From an uncultured Clostridia bacterium (GTDB lineage: Bacteria > Bacillota > Clostridia > UBA1381): DNA of 64,000 nucleotides. Positions within the stretch are counted from its first letter, which is position 1; each line of letters begins with the position of its first letter. The notes under the pieces were generated by a model. That model was given only the letters and a program-made list of their open reading frames with translations, ran no database searches and was not told the DNA's origin. Location of the stretch: NCBI GenBank assembly GCA_934489015.1, contig CAKSSN010000008.1, forward strand, positions 43,900 to 107,899, given 5' to 3'. The translations under genes and the position numbers were made by a program. Positions 43,001 through 51,972 of the stretch are shown one piece after another.

Positions 43001-44019
43001 AAAGCAATATAAGCCTAACCGATTCATGCTTAAGCATTAACGGGGACTTTACAAATTCAGCAACAATTAATATTGACGAAAACAGCGTTTTGCAGTGTAA
43101 TAAAAGATGTATAAACAACAGCACGGTCAACGGAGCAGGGGCGCTTATATCAAAAGGAGTATTTCAAAACAGCGGAACTGTTTCCGACTGCTCCTTAACA
43201 CTTTCAAAAGAGGTTGCAAACAGCGGAACTATGAATGTAAAGTCATTGACTGCGACCGATGAAATATATAACCAAAATACTTTGAATTTAGTTGATTTGT
43301 ATTTAATTACGAAAACCTCTATTCAGGTTAGCGGAAACAAAATCAATACTGAAAATTTATATTTAAGCGGCGGCGGAAAAATAGTTTTAAATACTGATAT
43401 AAACGTTTCGGGAAGATATGAAAATTCAGGTTGCAGCGTTAATGATGAAAGAATTATTATTTCCTCCGGAAAAACCATTTCCGAAAACAGAACTTATAAG
43501 GATTTGAATATTACAACAGACCTTATACTTGATAACTGCACTGTTACTGCCGACAGGCTCAACGTTTCGGGCGGAATTATATTGACAAACGGAGCAAAGC
43601 TGATTATCAATAAAAGAATGACTGCTGTCGGCAATAGCTCAAAGTCAATAACAATTGATGAAACATCGCAGCTCATCATAAAGAAAGTATCAAGCATTTC
43701 GTCTTATTCTCAAATTAAAAATGACGGAATATTGATTTTCGGAAGCGACACATCAATTTCATCGGGAACAATTTTGGGAACAGGAACAATTACTTTAAAC
43801 GGTGATTTTTATGCAAGCTCTGTTAATTTGTATAAGCCTAAAAGTGTTAATATTATAGGTAAAACACCGCAAGTTATTACCTGCAGTAATATAAATTTCG
43901 ATAATCTTAATATTTATAATACTTGCAGGGGCGGAGTAACATTCAACGGCACTGCATATTGCTATGGCGAACTGAATACAAATAACTCAAAAATCATCGG
44001 AACGGTAACACAAAAGTAG
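40072..44019 (+). CDS. Secreted protein with helical N-region and beta-helix-like repeats
   Basis: A 1315-residue exported protein of unknown function. The ATG at 40072 follows GGAGGGGAG and starts a signal peptide (MKLKKRLTSLALSLSVTASL, cleavage near VNATEA). Residues about 30-530 are helical and charged. From about 540 to the end the sequence is rich in Asn, Gly, Ser and Thr with irregular repeats (for instance SGTLVLGSGTFDIGNL, SGTLNISGNAAVTSD, NSGTVRQNGTITVNK), the look of a right-handed beta-helix or adhesin stalk. No anchor motif is found. It lies 12 bases before the cohesin/dockerin gene and is probably made with it. Confidence 0.85.
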   Translation: MKLKKRLTSLALSLSVTASLFTAVLITVNATEATYTPDKAILENILNGDRHFVIDTLVGDSGFHTDFSTNPHALVNYIGSENTMMDNVLSQYQNKDDPNYSATYKAAVDVTEKVYNSDEYAQTVADFVTEFGADLLSSFSTDAANFASDLTYSKSQLNYESILKEALANDYTASDGTELSTKEIELENLERLEKGLKCLKAFQAFALSYGKANNYDEKDENFKNKYDYFKTYLTSYSDSIEKALSSFEKVMKIDDADEINTFLTLMGTVAQYDLYCEEIQAVGSDIPQYATTYFVSDDDLKKMKFDKSVISGVSNTLSSYMFINSIATQRDSISDTLTRMSQTANPSLKPILVDFASEVGNAGDAKLMGYQTLMKTLRDENAVIDFSKWSAKKITDKFAVMKKMKKEALNSALGKTISSATAVAGISSWCADKAASFGDTCKKTYELKYLRTLIAQTVTTYKSDISVYNSDKTEENAGKVLDDLLMLQKLRLRGEKIAYEMTQGQWNSPLGRLLASGTLSQDKMLMNYLDEAYQARVDAFIGASAMPFSTDSITVGSGEQLAIDYDSSCGGLVGRYTKADKTMYGIGELQYKIANGITVNSGGTLLTISTSNNCNIPFINNNGGTVLVSSNTQGITEISQGSGTLVLGSGTFDIGNLYLSGGEVKSSKGAALNGINLITSNAPSFVNTTLSSTASAEINGTISAPINIYGNLKGSGAVQNITICGSGTQYINGGLSAENLVYANSGTVRQNGTITVNKTVKNTSSKVVGGQNTVLKSAGNIIGNHYNGGLTLDGVTVSDDKNFGGSLYTQNTVNLSNVSVDGTLAQQSGTLNISGNAAVTSDCAFNSSVYCKGTLKAGGDINVSGANAFKKIITAGKTQQAINGTINVNNFTNLNTKGLKINNTVNVSNTLTNTSGKIQGMGMTLLSGGSFGADTYDGDITILSTCTIPKSITGNVIINTNESINRDTVIGGYLNAKSNISLTDSCLSINGDFTNSATINIDENSVLQCNKRCINNSTVNGAGALISKGVFQNSGTVSDCSLTLSKEVANSGTMNVKSLTATDEIYNQNTLNLVDLYLITKTSIQVSGNKINTENLYLSGGGKIVLNTDINVSGRYENSGCSVNDERIIISSGKTISENRTYKDLNITTDLILDNCTVTADRLNVSGGIILTNGAKLIINKRMTAVGNSSKSITIDETSQLIIKKVSSISSYSQIKNDGILIFGSDTSISSGTILGTGTITLNGDFYASSVNLYKPKSVNIIGKTPQVITCSNINFDNLNIYNTCRGGVTFNGTAYCYGELNTNNSKIIGTVTQK

Positions 44020-44031
44020 GAGGAAAAGAAT

Positions 44032-47000
44032 ATGAAGAAAATAATTTCATTATTGTTATCAATTATATTTCTGCTGTCGTTTGCGCCGCTAAATATATTT
44101 GCAATGTCGGGAAACGGTACTGAAGGCAACCCTTATCTTGTTTCATCTGCAAGTGACATAAATAATATACATAATGATTTGTCGGGATATTATAAATTAA
44201 CCTGCAATATTGATATGTCGGGTGTTGACTTTGAGCCTATAGGAAACGAAAATGAGGGGGCATTCACCGGCACAATAGACGGTAATGGATACACAGTTAA
44301 AAATTTGAATATAAATTTACCCGATAATAAGTATGTTGGATTTGTAGGCTATCTTGAGGGTACTGTTAAGAATCTTAATTTGGAAAATGTCGATGCATAC
44401 GGATATAGATATGTAGGCGGAATCGCTGGATGTGCATATGAAAATAGTATGATACACGATTGTAAAGTTAGTGGAAGTATTGAAGGAAGCATATTAGTAC
44501 CATTGCTATCAATATATTGCGGTGGAATAGTGGGTAAATCAATCAACTCTGTTAAGGAATGTACAAATTATGCTTCTCTTCACTTGTCCGCAACAGATCA
44601 AAAGACCCCATATTACTGTGGAGGAATTGCTGGCGAATTAGCAACCGCTACTAATTGTAATAACTATGGTAGTATTGCCGTTGTTAGTGATAGCTGGTCC
44701 TCACATAACACCATTCTTTGTGGGGGGATCGTTGGCTACACACATACAGCCAAGAATTGTAATAACTATGGTCATGTTAGTTCAACCACACCCGGATCAA
44801 AAGTGGGTGGAATTGCAGGAAATAGTCAAATTCAAATCATTTCATGTTGCAATTATGGAAATGTTGAAGGCGCTAGCGGAATTTGGTCAGCTTGGTCTTC
44901 AAATACATATTCCTACACTGCAGGAATAACAGCTATCGGATCGGCTATATATTGTATTAATTTCGGCTCAATAATAGTTGACAGCACAACCAATAACCGC
45001 AGCTGTGGATACATTTCCGGAATTTCTAACGGAGCAGTTAAGCAGTCATATAATTACGGCGATGTCATCGGAGAATGTATTGGAGGCGGAATAAGTTCTA
45101 ACGGCAGCATATCAAATTGTGTGAATGTATTTTTCGGGAAAGTCCCATCTAGAGAAAATATAAATACATTAAACGGATCCACAAACACAACAATTACTAA
45201 TTGTTTGGCAATTAGGAGTTCTTGGCTCAGTGATTCATCTTATTCAGGTATTTATTCTGTAGCTAAGGGAAAAGAATACTACGCAGATTTTGATTTTGAA
45301 AATTTATGGTTTATTGATCCAAACACAAATAGTGGTTTCCCACAGCTTTATAATATGCCAAATCATATTGTGTTAAATGAATGTGTTTATAATTTGGATA
45401 TTACTGAAACAAAACAATTATTAGCTTTTATCAACGGCAATAGCGAGAGTGTACAGTGGTCAATTAGCGATAAATCAGTTGCAACTATTTCAGACAAAGG
45501 AATTGTAAGTGCTAAAGAAAAAGGCGTTTGTACAGTCACAGCAACCAACTCAACCGGTATGAAAGCAAAATGCTTGATAAATGTATATGAGAAAGCTGCA
45601 TCAATGAAACTATCAAATAGTTTAATAAATATTAATGAAGACAGCTCTTATTCATTATCTACTGTACAACAGCCATCCACAGCTAATGAAGCTGTAACAT
45701 GGCATTCGGAAAATGAAAGTATCGCCACAGTAAATCAAAATGGTGTTGTTTATGGCAAATCCAAAGGAACAACAAAAATATACGCTGTTACTACTCAAAG
45801 TAATATACGAGCAGAATGTACTGTTACGGTATCTGCTCCGATATCGTCAATAAAGCTTTCATCAGAAAACAAAACTCTAAAATTAGGAGCAAGCGATGTT
45901 ATCACTGCAACTATATCACCTGCTGACTATGAGGGAAATATATCATGGGAAAGCTCTGATGACAGCATAGTTTCTGTTGATTCGGACGGTATAATAAAAG
46001 CAAACGAAATAGGAACAGCATATATAACTGCAACCGCAACAAGCGGCGTATCTGCTCAATGCAATGTTACTGTAAACCAACCTGCTGCCGTAATTAAGCT
46101 GAACAAATCAGAAATCACAACATATGTAGGCAGCACATATCAATTAAGTTCAAGTGTCCTGCCGCTTGATACAACCGATTCGGTAAGTTGGAAAAGCAAT
46201 AACACATCTTATGCAACAGTTTCAAACACCGGACTTGTTACGGGTGTTCGTCCGGGCAGTACAAGTATCACTGCAAGAACATCAAACGGATTAACTGCTA
46301 CCTGTAACGTTACAATAAAAGAAGCCATTGTTGAGCCTACTTCTGTAACTTTATCCGATACATATATTACACTTGCGCCGGAAGATGCTAAAGCAATTAA
46401 TGCAACAATAGCGCCGTCAAATGCCACAGAAACAAATCTCGTATGGACATCATCTGACGAAAATGTTGCTACTGTAAATAACAAAGGTGTTGTAACCGCA
46501 GTGTCAAACGGCTATGCAACGATAACAGCGAAAACCACAAACGGATATTCACATCAATGCACCGTAAAGGTTGTTGATGTTACAAAGCAGGCATTTATAG
46601 CAAAGTCAACAAAGGCATCTGCCGGAGAAATTGCCGAGTACACCGTGTCGGTAGTTAAAAATCCGGGAATATCATCATACAAGTTAAATCTTGATTATGA
46701 CAGCTCACTTTTAATACCGATAGAAATAGTGAAAAACCCACAAATTTCGGGCAGCTTGTCAAGCAACCTAAAGGACGAGGAAAGAAGCACGCTAAATGTT
46801 ATATGGTATTCGACCGACGATTTTACGGAAAATGCTGATTTATTTACAATCAAATTCAAGGTTGCGGACAACGCAGAATACGGGACAGAAATACCGATTA
46901 CAATGTCAAGCGGTGCATCCGATATTAAAAACAGCAGCGGAAAGAAGTTAGCATTCTTTATGAATAACACTTCTATCAATGTTGAAAAGCCGTTGCTTGG

Positions 47001-47877
47001 CGATATTTTCGAGGACGGCGAAATCGACTTCCGCGACTTGAATTTACTTGCACGAAATGTATCGGGACTTGAAAGTCTATCTCAAAGACAGCTTCTTGCG
47101 GCAGACACCGAGCAAGATAAGGTTATCGACACCAAAGACACCGTAAGGCTTCTTCAGCATTTAACAGGCTGGACAGGCGCTGACCTGATATATACATTTG
47201 CAATGAATAACAGTGCTGCTTCTGTCAAAGTCGGCAGTGCGTCAATAAATGCAGCAAATGAAGCCGAAATACCCGTCAGCATTGAAAACAATCCCGGCGT
47301 CGCAGGTTTCCGCTTTGAGCTTGACTATGACAAAAATGCAGTTGATATTTTAAGCATTACACCCGATGCCGCAATAAGCGAAAACTTTATGACTAATCTC
47401 GGAACAGATGAAAAGCTCTATGTATCGTGGTATAATGCCGAAAACATAAATGCAGACGGAGCATTATTCACGATTAAGGTGAAATACAAAGATGAATGTG
47501 ATAAACAAGTAACACCTATCAGCATTGTAGCGGCTGACAACAATATGTGCAATCAAAAGCGTGAAGATGTCATTGCAGAATATGAAACGGGCTATTTAAT
47601 GACAGACAGCTTTGTGAAAGAAAATGAATCTATTGAAAACGGAACATATTCGGCAGAACTGTATTTTGATAATTCATATGAAGAAAAATCAGCAGTTGCT
47701 ATACTTGCACTGTACGATAAAAGTGGCAAACTCATAACGCTTTCAAGCAAGGATATAACCGTTAAACCCGGCAAACAAAATATATCCGTAACGCTTGAAA
47801 CGGCTGAATTTGACAGCTTTAAGCTGTTTATATGGGATAATAAAATAACGCTGAAGCCGCTGATAAAATCAAAATAA
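44032..47877 (+). CDS. Secreted GLUG-like/BIG2/cohesin-dockerin-cohesin protein
   Basis: A 1281-residue exported modular protein. After the signal peptide (MKKIISLLLSIIFLLSFAPL) come GLUG-like repeats to about residue 430 (FEPIGNENEGAFTGTIDGNG). Five BIG2 Ig-like domains follow (about 440-850; SSDENVATVNNKGVVTAVSN is typical). A cohesin-like domain (853-980, KNPGISSYKLNLDYDSSLL) precedes a type I dockerin-like pair of loops (about 987-1045, GDIFEDGEIDFRDLNLLARN and AADTEQDKVIDTKDTVRLL). A second cohesin-like domain (1060-1180, NNPGVAGFRFELDYDKNAVD) and a C-terminal module (1190-1281) complete it. AGGAGG precedes the ATG. It may join surface complexes. Confidence 0.88.
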   Translation: MKKIISLLLSIIFLLSFAPLNIFAMSGNGTEGNPYLVSSASDINNIHNDLSGYYKLTCNIDMSGVDFEPIGNENEGAFTGTIDGNGYTVKNLNINLPDNKYVGFVGYLEGTVKNLNLENVDAYGYRYVGGIAGCAYENSMIHDCKVSGSIEGSILVPLLSIYCGGIVGKSINSVKECTNYASLHLSATDQKTPYYCGGIAGELATATNCNNYGSIAVVSDSWSSHNTILCGGIVGYTHTAKNCNNYGHVSSTTPGSKVGGIAGNSQIQIISCCNYGNVEGASGIWSAWSSNTYSYTAGITAIGSAIYCINFGSIIVDSTTNNRSCGYISGISNGAVKQSYNYGDVIGECIGGGISSNGSISNCVNVFFGKVPSRENINTLNGSTNTTITNCLAIRSSWLSDSSYSGIYSVAKGKEYYADFDFENLWFIDPNTNSGFPQLYNMPNHIVLNECVYNLDITETKQLLAFINGNSESVQWSISDKSVATISDKGIVSAKEKGVCTVTATNSTGMKAKCLINVYEKAASMKLSNSLININEDSSYSLSTVQQPSTANEAVTWHSENESIATVNQNGVVYGKSKGTTKIYAVTTQSNIRAECTVTVSAPISSIKLSSENKTLKLGASDVITATISPADYEGNISWESSDDSIVSVDSDGIIKANEIGTAYITATATSGVSAQCNVTVNQPAAVIKLNKSEITTYVGSTYQLSSSVLPLDTTDSVSWKSNNTSYATVSNTGLVTGVRPGSTSITARTSNGLTATCNVTIKEAIVEPTSVTLSDTYITLAPEDAKAINATIAPSNATETNLVWTSSDENVATVNNKGVVTAVSNGYATITAKTTNGYSHQCTVKVVDVTKQAFIAKSTKASAGEIAEYTVSVVKNPGISSYKLNLDYDSSLLIPIEIVKNPQISGSLSSNLKDEERSTLNVIWYSTDDFTENADLFTIKFKVADNAEYGTEIPITMSSGASDIKNSSGKKLAFFMNNTSINVEKPLLGDIFEDGEIDFRDLNLLARNVSGLESLSQRQLLAADTEQDKVIDTKDTVRLLQHLTGWTGADLIYTFAMNNSAASVKVGSASINAANEAEIPVSIENNPGVAGFRFELDYDKNAVDILSITPDAAISENFMTNLGTDEKLYVSWYNAENINADGALFTIKVKYKDECDKQVTPISIVAADNNMCNQKREDVIAEYETGYLMTDSFVKENESIENGTYSAELYFDNSYEEKSAVAILALYDKSGKLITLSSKDITVKPGKQNISVTLETAEFDSFKLFIWDNKITLKPLIKSK

Positions 47878-47941
47878 AATCCGCTTTTTGCAAAACTTTA
47901 CAACCGGTAAAAAGATTTTTTCGGGAAACAATTAATTTAAA

Positions 47942-47968
47942 AGTGAGGGATAACGCTTATCCCTCACT
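47942..47968 (-). terminator. Bidirectional terminator between converging genes
   Basis: AGTGAGGGATAA and TTATCCCTCACT form a perfect 12-pair stem with a three-base loop. A T-run (TTTT) follows on the minus strand after tex, and GGTTTT follows a few bases away on the plus strand after the secreted-protein gene. Confidence 0.8.
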
Positions 47969-47980
47969 GCCGGTTTTAGA

Positions 47981-50125
47981 TTATTTCATCGTAAGCGATA
48001 TTCTTTTTTTATTAACATCAACCTCAAGAATTTTAACCTTAACAATATCCCCCACATGAAGCACTTCCGACGGGTGCTTTATATACCTGTCGCATATCTG
48101 GGATATATGAACGAGTCCGTCCTGATGGACGCCTATATCCACAAACGCGCCGAAATCTATTACATTTCTGACAGTTCCGGTCATTTCCATTCCGGGCTTT
48201 AAATCCTCCATGCTCATTACGTCCGTTCTGAGCGCAGGCTTTGGGAGCTCATCACGCATATCTCTTCCCTTTTTTTGCAGGCTGTCGGCAATATCGCGCA
48301 AAGTAGGAACGCCGACTCCGGCTTCTTCGGCAAGCTTATCCTCGCCATAGCTCTTAAGCTTTTTCTTTATCTCCGATAAATTGCCGCCGGAAACGTCTTC
48401 CTTTGTATAGCCGAGCTTATCGAGCAAATATTCCGCCGCCTTATAGCTTTCCGGATGCACGGAGGTGTTATCCATAACGTCAGCACCGTCGGGTATTCTC
48501 AAAAATCCCGCGCACTGCTCAAACGCCTTTGCGCCGAGCTTCGGCACCTTCATAAGCTCTTTTCTTTTTGCGAATTTTCCTATTTCATTTCTGTATATTT
48601 CTATATTTTTGGCAATCGTTTTATTAATTCCGGCAATGTATGAAAGCAGTGACGGTGAAGCAGTATTAAGGTCTACCCCGACGCTGTTTACGCAGTCCTC
48701 AACAACTCCGCCGAGCGCTTCTCCGAGCCGCTTTTGGTTCATATCATGCTGATACTGCCCCACACCGATTGACTTCGGATCTATCTTAACAAGCTCTGCA
48801 AGAGGGTCCTGAAGTCTTCTTGCGATTGAAACGGCGCTTCGGAGCGAAACGTCATAGTCGGGAAACTCCTCTGTTGCAAGCTTTGAAGCGGAATATACGG
48901 AAGCTCCAGCTTCATTTGTCATAGCGTAAAATACAGGTCTGTCAAGCTCCTTTATCAAATCCGAAATAAATATTTCCGACTCCTTTGAAGCCGTTCCGTT
49001 TCCTATTGAAACTATATTTACGTTATAATCGGTAATGATTTTCTTAATCATCGCCTTTGACTTTTCTTTATCATGGTTCGGAAGCGTGAAATATGCAACA
49101 CCCGTTTTAAGCACCTTTCCCGTTTCGTCAACAACCGCAAGCTTACAGCCCGTTCTGTAGCCCGGGTCAACTCCGAGAACGCATTTTCCCTTTACCGGCG
49201 GCTGCAAAAGCAGGCCGCTGAGATTTTTGCTGAACACCTTAATTGAAGCTTCCTGCGCGTTCTCCGTTAAAATATTTCTTATTTCCGTTGCAACGGACGG
49301 CGCAATAAGCCTTTCGTATGCGTCCTCTGCCGCCGCCTTTACAACAGCTCCGCAGGGTTGCAAAGCGTCCTTAACGGTTTTCCTTATAAGGTAATTATAA
49401 ATTATATCCTTATCCATTTCAAGCTTTACAGACAAAAAGCCTTCCTTTTCTCCGCGATTGATTGCAAGCAAACGATGATTTGCAATTTTTGAAGCCGGCT
49501 CCGAAAAATCATAATACAGCCTGTACACGCTGTCGTCCTCCGTTGCCGCCTTTGACGTTACAAGCGCGTTATGAAGCGTTAGTTCACGTATTATTTTTCT
49601 GTACTCCGGGTCGTCGGAAATTTGCTCGGCAATTATGTCGCTCGCTCCGGCAATTGCTTCCTCCGCGCTGCCGACACCCTTTTCTTCATCAATATACTCC
49701 GCTGCCGCAGCTTCGGGATCAGTGCCCTTTTCCTGAGCGTAAATAAGCTCCGCCAAAGGCTCAAGCCCCTTTTCCTTTGCAATTGACGCCCTCGTTCTTC
49801 TTTTCGGACGAAACGGTCTGTAAATATCCTCAAGCTCGGTCATTGTCAAAGCATTTTCTATGTTCGCGGCTATCTCCGCCGTAAGCTTCTCCTGCTCGTC
49901 TATAAGGCGCGTGATTTCCGCTTTTTTATCCTCAAGCGTTCTCAGATATGCAAGGCGCTCCGAAAAATCTCTCAGCACCTCATCGGACAGCTCACCCGTT
50001 TTTTCCTTTCTGTATCTGGCTATAAAGGGGATTGTGTTCCCGTCATCAATCAAACCTATTACATTTTCTACCTGCCAGTCTTTTAAGGAAAATTCCTCCT
50101 TTAATGTCAAGCTTATTTTGTCCAT
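47981..50125 (-). CDS. tex: Tex-family RNA-binding transcription accessory protein
   Basis: A 714-residue Tex protein. The N-terminal HTH-like region (FSLKDWQVENVIGLIDDGNT, PFIARYRKEKTGELSDEVLR) is followed by the YqgF/RuvC-like fold (CVLGVDPGYRTGCKLAVVDE). Next are HhH motifs (NTASPSLLSYIAGINKTIAK, KLGAKAFEQCAGFLRIPDG) and a C-terminal S1 domain (GTVRNVIDFGAFVDIGVHQD, GLVHISQI). Tex acts on nucleic acids in transcription, though its exact reaction is unclear. AGGAGG lies nine bases before the ATG at 50125, which is preferred over 50176. Confidence 0.96.
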   Translation of the reverse strand: MDKISLTLKEEFSLKDWQVENVIGLIDDGNTIPFIARYRKEKTGELSDEVLRDFSERLAYLRTLEDKKAEITRLIDEQEKLTAEIAANIENALTMTELEDIYRPFRPKRRTRASIAKEKGLEPLAELIYAQEKGTDPEAAAAEYIDEEKGVGSAEEAIAGASDIIAEQISDDPEYRKIIRELTLHNALVTSKAATEDDSVYRLYYDFSEPASKIANHRLLAINRGEKEGFLSVKLEMDKDIIYNYLIRKTVKDALQPCGAVVKAAAEDAYERLIAPSVATEIRNILTENAQEASIKVFSKNLSGLLLQPPVKGKCVLGVDPGYRTGCKLAVVDETGKVLKTGVAYFTLPNHDKEKSKAMIKKIITDYNVNIVSIGNGTASKESEIFISDLIKELDRPVFYAMTNEAGASVYSASKLATEEFPDYDVSLRSAVSIARRLQDPLAELVKIDPKSIGVGQYQHDMNQKRLGEALGGVVEDCVNSVGVDLNTASPSLLSYIAGINKTIAKNIEIYRNEIGKFAKRKELMKVPKLGAKAFEQCAGFLRIPDGADVMDNTSVHPESYKAAEYLLDKLGYTKEDVSGGNLSEIKKKLKSYGEDKLAEEAGVGVPTLRDIADSLQKKGRDMRDELPKPALRTDVMSMEDLKPGMEMTGTVRNVIDFGAFVDIGVHQDGLVHISQICDRYIKHPSEVLHVGDIVKVKILEVDVNKKRISLTMK

Positions 50126-50380
50126 TTGTTCAAACCTCCTAAAATTTCTGAAATTTTTGCAAAAATAATGTAACATTACCGAAAAGAAAATTTAAAAAAA
50201 GTCTTCACAAATTAATATAAATGTGATATAATATATTTAAACTCAAGATATTGTGTTCGGTATGCAAAAATTGTCGTATATATTGTTGTTTTTATGACTA
50301 TAATTATACAGCAATTTAACGCAAATTACAATAAAATCACAAAAAAATAATTGTTTTGAAAAAAAAATTTAAAAAAACCC
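50126..50380. other. AT-rich divergent region between tex and mraZ
   Basis: About 255 very AT-rich bases. One clear rightward promoter is present: TTCACA (50204-50209), a 17-base spacer and TATAAT (50227-50232). It could give a longer mraZ message or a small RNA. A tex promoter must also lie here but is not distinct. No gene is seen. Confidence 0.5.
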
Positions 50381-50409
50381 TTGCGTTTTTCTGAAAAATG
50401 GAGTACAAT
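50381..50409 (+). promoter_or_regulatory. mraZ/dcw promoter
   Basis: TTGCGT (50381-50386), a 17-base spacer and TACAAT (50404-50409). The transcription start near 50416 lies at the edge of the MraZ-type repeats. Confidence 0.7.
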
Positions 50410-50419
50410 ATATAGTAAG

Positions 50420-50444
50420 TGGAGTGAATGGGAGCGTTTTGGAG
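50420..50444 (+). promoter_or_regulatory. MraZ operator repeats
   Basis: TGGAG, GGGAG and TGGAG at 50420, 50430 and 50440 are spaced exactly ten bases apart. MraZ is known to bind TGGGN-type boxes at this spacing upstream of its own gene, so this is the predicted autoregulatory site of the dcw cluster. Confidence 0.65.
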
Positions 50445-50503
50445 TGAAAATGCATTTTTCACACTTTTGCTGATATATTTTTTTCGGAGGTGACGCAGGG
50501 TTT

Positions 50504-50950
50504 ATGAGTACGTTTTTTGTGGACAGCTATGACAGACAGCTTGACGATCGCGGAAGGATTATTCTTCCGGCAAAGGTGCGCGAGGCAGCAGGCTCGGTTG
50601 TATATATCACGCGCTCGCCGTCGGAGAAATGTCTTCATTTGTATACCGCTGCGGAATGGGAGTCGCTTTCGGAAAAAATGCGCGCTCTGCCGGTTACAAC
50701 CGATAAATTCGCCGCTGCGTTTGTGAGAATGTTTTGCTCGGCTGCCGTCTGCTGCGAGGTAGACAAGCAGGGCAGAATTTCACCCGGCAAAAACCTGTGC
50801 GGCTATGCGGGACTTGAAAAGGATATTATTCTTGTCGGCGTGAACACGCGTCTTGAAATATGGTCGAAGAGCGAGTGGGATAAATATAATGAAAGTATTT
50901 CGCCTACCGCCGTTTTAGAGGGAATTGAAAAATTCGGCCTAATGCTTTGA
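50504..50950 (+). CDS. mraZ: Transcriptional regulator MraZ
   Basis: A 148-residue AbrB-fold protein with two SpoVT/AbrB-like halves. The first shows YDRQLDDRGRIILPAKVREA and the second EVDKQGRISPGKNLCGYAGL. It is the conserved first gene of division and cell wall clusters and represses its own operon through the repeats at 50420-50444. A GGAGG site lies about ten bases before the ATG. rsmH follows after 17 bases. Confidence 0.96.
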   Translation: MSTFFVDSYDRQLDDRGRIILPAKVREAAGSVVYITRSPSEKCLHLYTAAEWESLSEKMRALPVTTDKFAAAFVRMFCSAAVCCEVDKQGRISPGKNLCGYAGLEKDIILVGVNTRLEIWSKSEWDKYNESISPTAVLEGIEKFGLML

Positions 50951-50967
50951 TTGCGGAGGAATGAAAT

Positions 50968-51900
50968 TTGGAATTTAATCACGTTTCGGTGCTGTTCGAT
51001 GAAACTATTGAAGCTTTGAACGCGCTGCGCGGAGGGCTTTTTGTTGACGGCACTCTCGGCGGAGGCGGTCATACAAACGGAATACTGTCGGCCTGCGCGG
51101 ACACAAGAGTAATCGGAATTGACAGAGATACGGACGCTTTGGCGGCAGCCGAAAAAAAACTTTCAAAATACGGTGATCGCTTCTGTGCGGTTCATGATAA
51201 TTTTTCAAATATAAAAAACATTCTCTCTCAAAAAGGAATTGACAAAATAGACGGCGCTGTTCTCGATTTGGGAGTAAGCTCCTATCAGCTCGATGAAGCG
51301 GAGCGCGGCTTCAGCTATATGCATGACGCGCCGCTTGATATGCGAATGAACAGAGAGGATGCCTTTACGGCTTACGATGTTGTAAACACGTATTCTCCGG
51401 ATGAGCTTACGAAGATATTTTACGAATACGGCGAGGAGAAATGGTCAAAGCGCATTGCCGAATTTATTGTAAAGGCGCGCGCAAAAGAGTCGGTTAAAAC
51501 CACCGGAGAGCTTTCGGATATTATTTCGGCGGCAATTCCGGCAGGTGCAAGAGCCGACGGCGGCCATCCGGCAAAAAGAGTTTTTCAGGCTATCCGAATA
51601 GAAGTAAACGGCGAGCTTAAAATTCTCGAAGGCGCGGCAAGGGATTTTGCCGCGAGCCTTAAAAGCGGCGGAAGACTTGCAATAATAACGTTTCATTCAC
51701 TTGAGGACAGAATAATTAAAAATACATTTAAGGCTCTTTGCACCGACTGCATATGCCCGAAAAGCTTTCCGGTATGTGTGTGCGGTCACAAAGCGGAGGG
51801 AAAGCTTCTTACAAGAAAGCCAATCCTCCCGACAGACAGCGAGCAGAAAGAAAATCCGCGCTCAAAAAGCGCAAAGCTCAGAGTTTTTGTAAAAAATTAA
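50968..51900 (+). CDS. rsmH: 16S rRNA (cytosine1402-N4)-methyltransferase RsmH
   Basis: A 310-residue RsmH (MraW), which methylates C1402 in the decoding centre. Signature segments are HVSVLFDETIEAL, FVDGTLGGGGHTNGIL (SAM site), GVSSYQLDEAERGFSYMHDA, PLDMRMNRE, AKRVFQAIRIEVNGEL and LAIITFHSLEDRIIKNTFK. The start is TTG at 50968 with GCGGAGG ten bases upstream. The only nearby ATG (50961) is out of frame. It is the second gene of the dcw cluster. Confidence 0.97.
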   Translation: MEFNHVSVLFDETIEALNALRGGLFVDGTLGGGGHTNGILSACADTRVIGIDRDTDALAAAEKKLSKYGDRFCAVHDNFSNIKNILSQKGIDKIDGAVLDLGVSSYQLDEAERGFSYMHDAPLDMRMNREDAFTAYDVVNTYSPDELTKIFYEYGEEKWSKRIAEFIVKARAKESVKTTGELSDIISAAIPAGARADGGHPAKRVFQAIRIEVNGELKILEGAARDFAASLKSGGRLAIITFHSLEDRIIKNTFKALCTDCICPKSFPVCVCGHKAEGKLLTRKPILPTDSEQKENPRSKSAKLRVFVKN

Positions 51901-51972
51901 TGTGCAAAACGGATTTTGCACAAATAAAGTACATCGGCCAATGCCGATACGATTGAATAAGGATATGTTATC

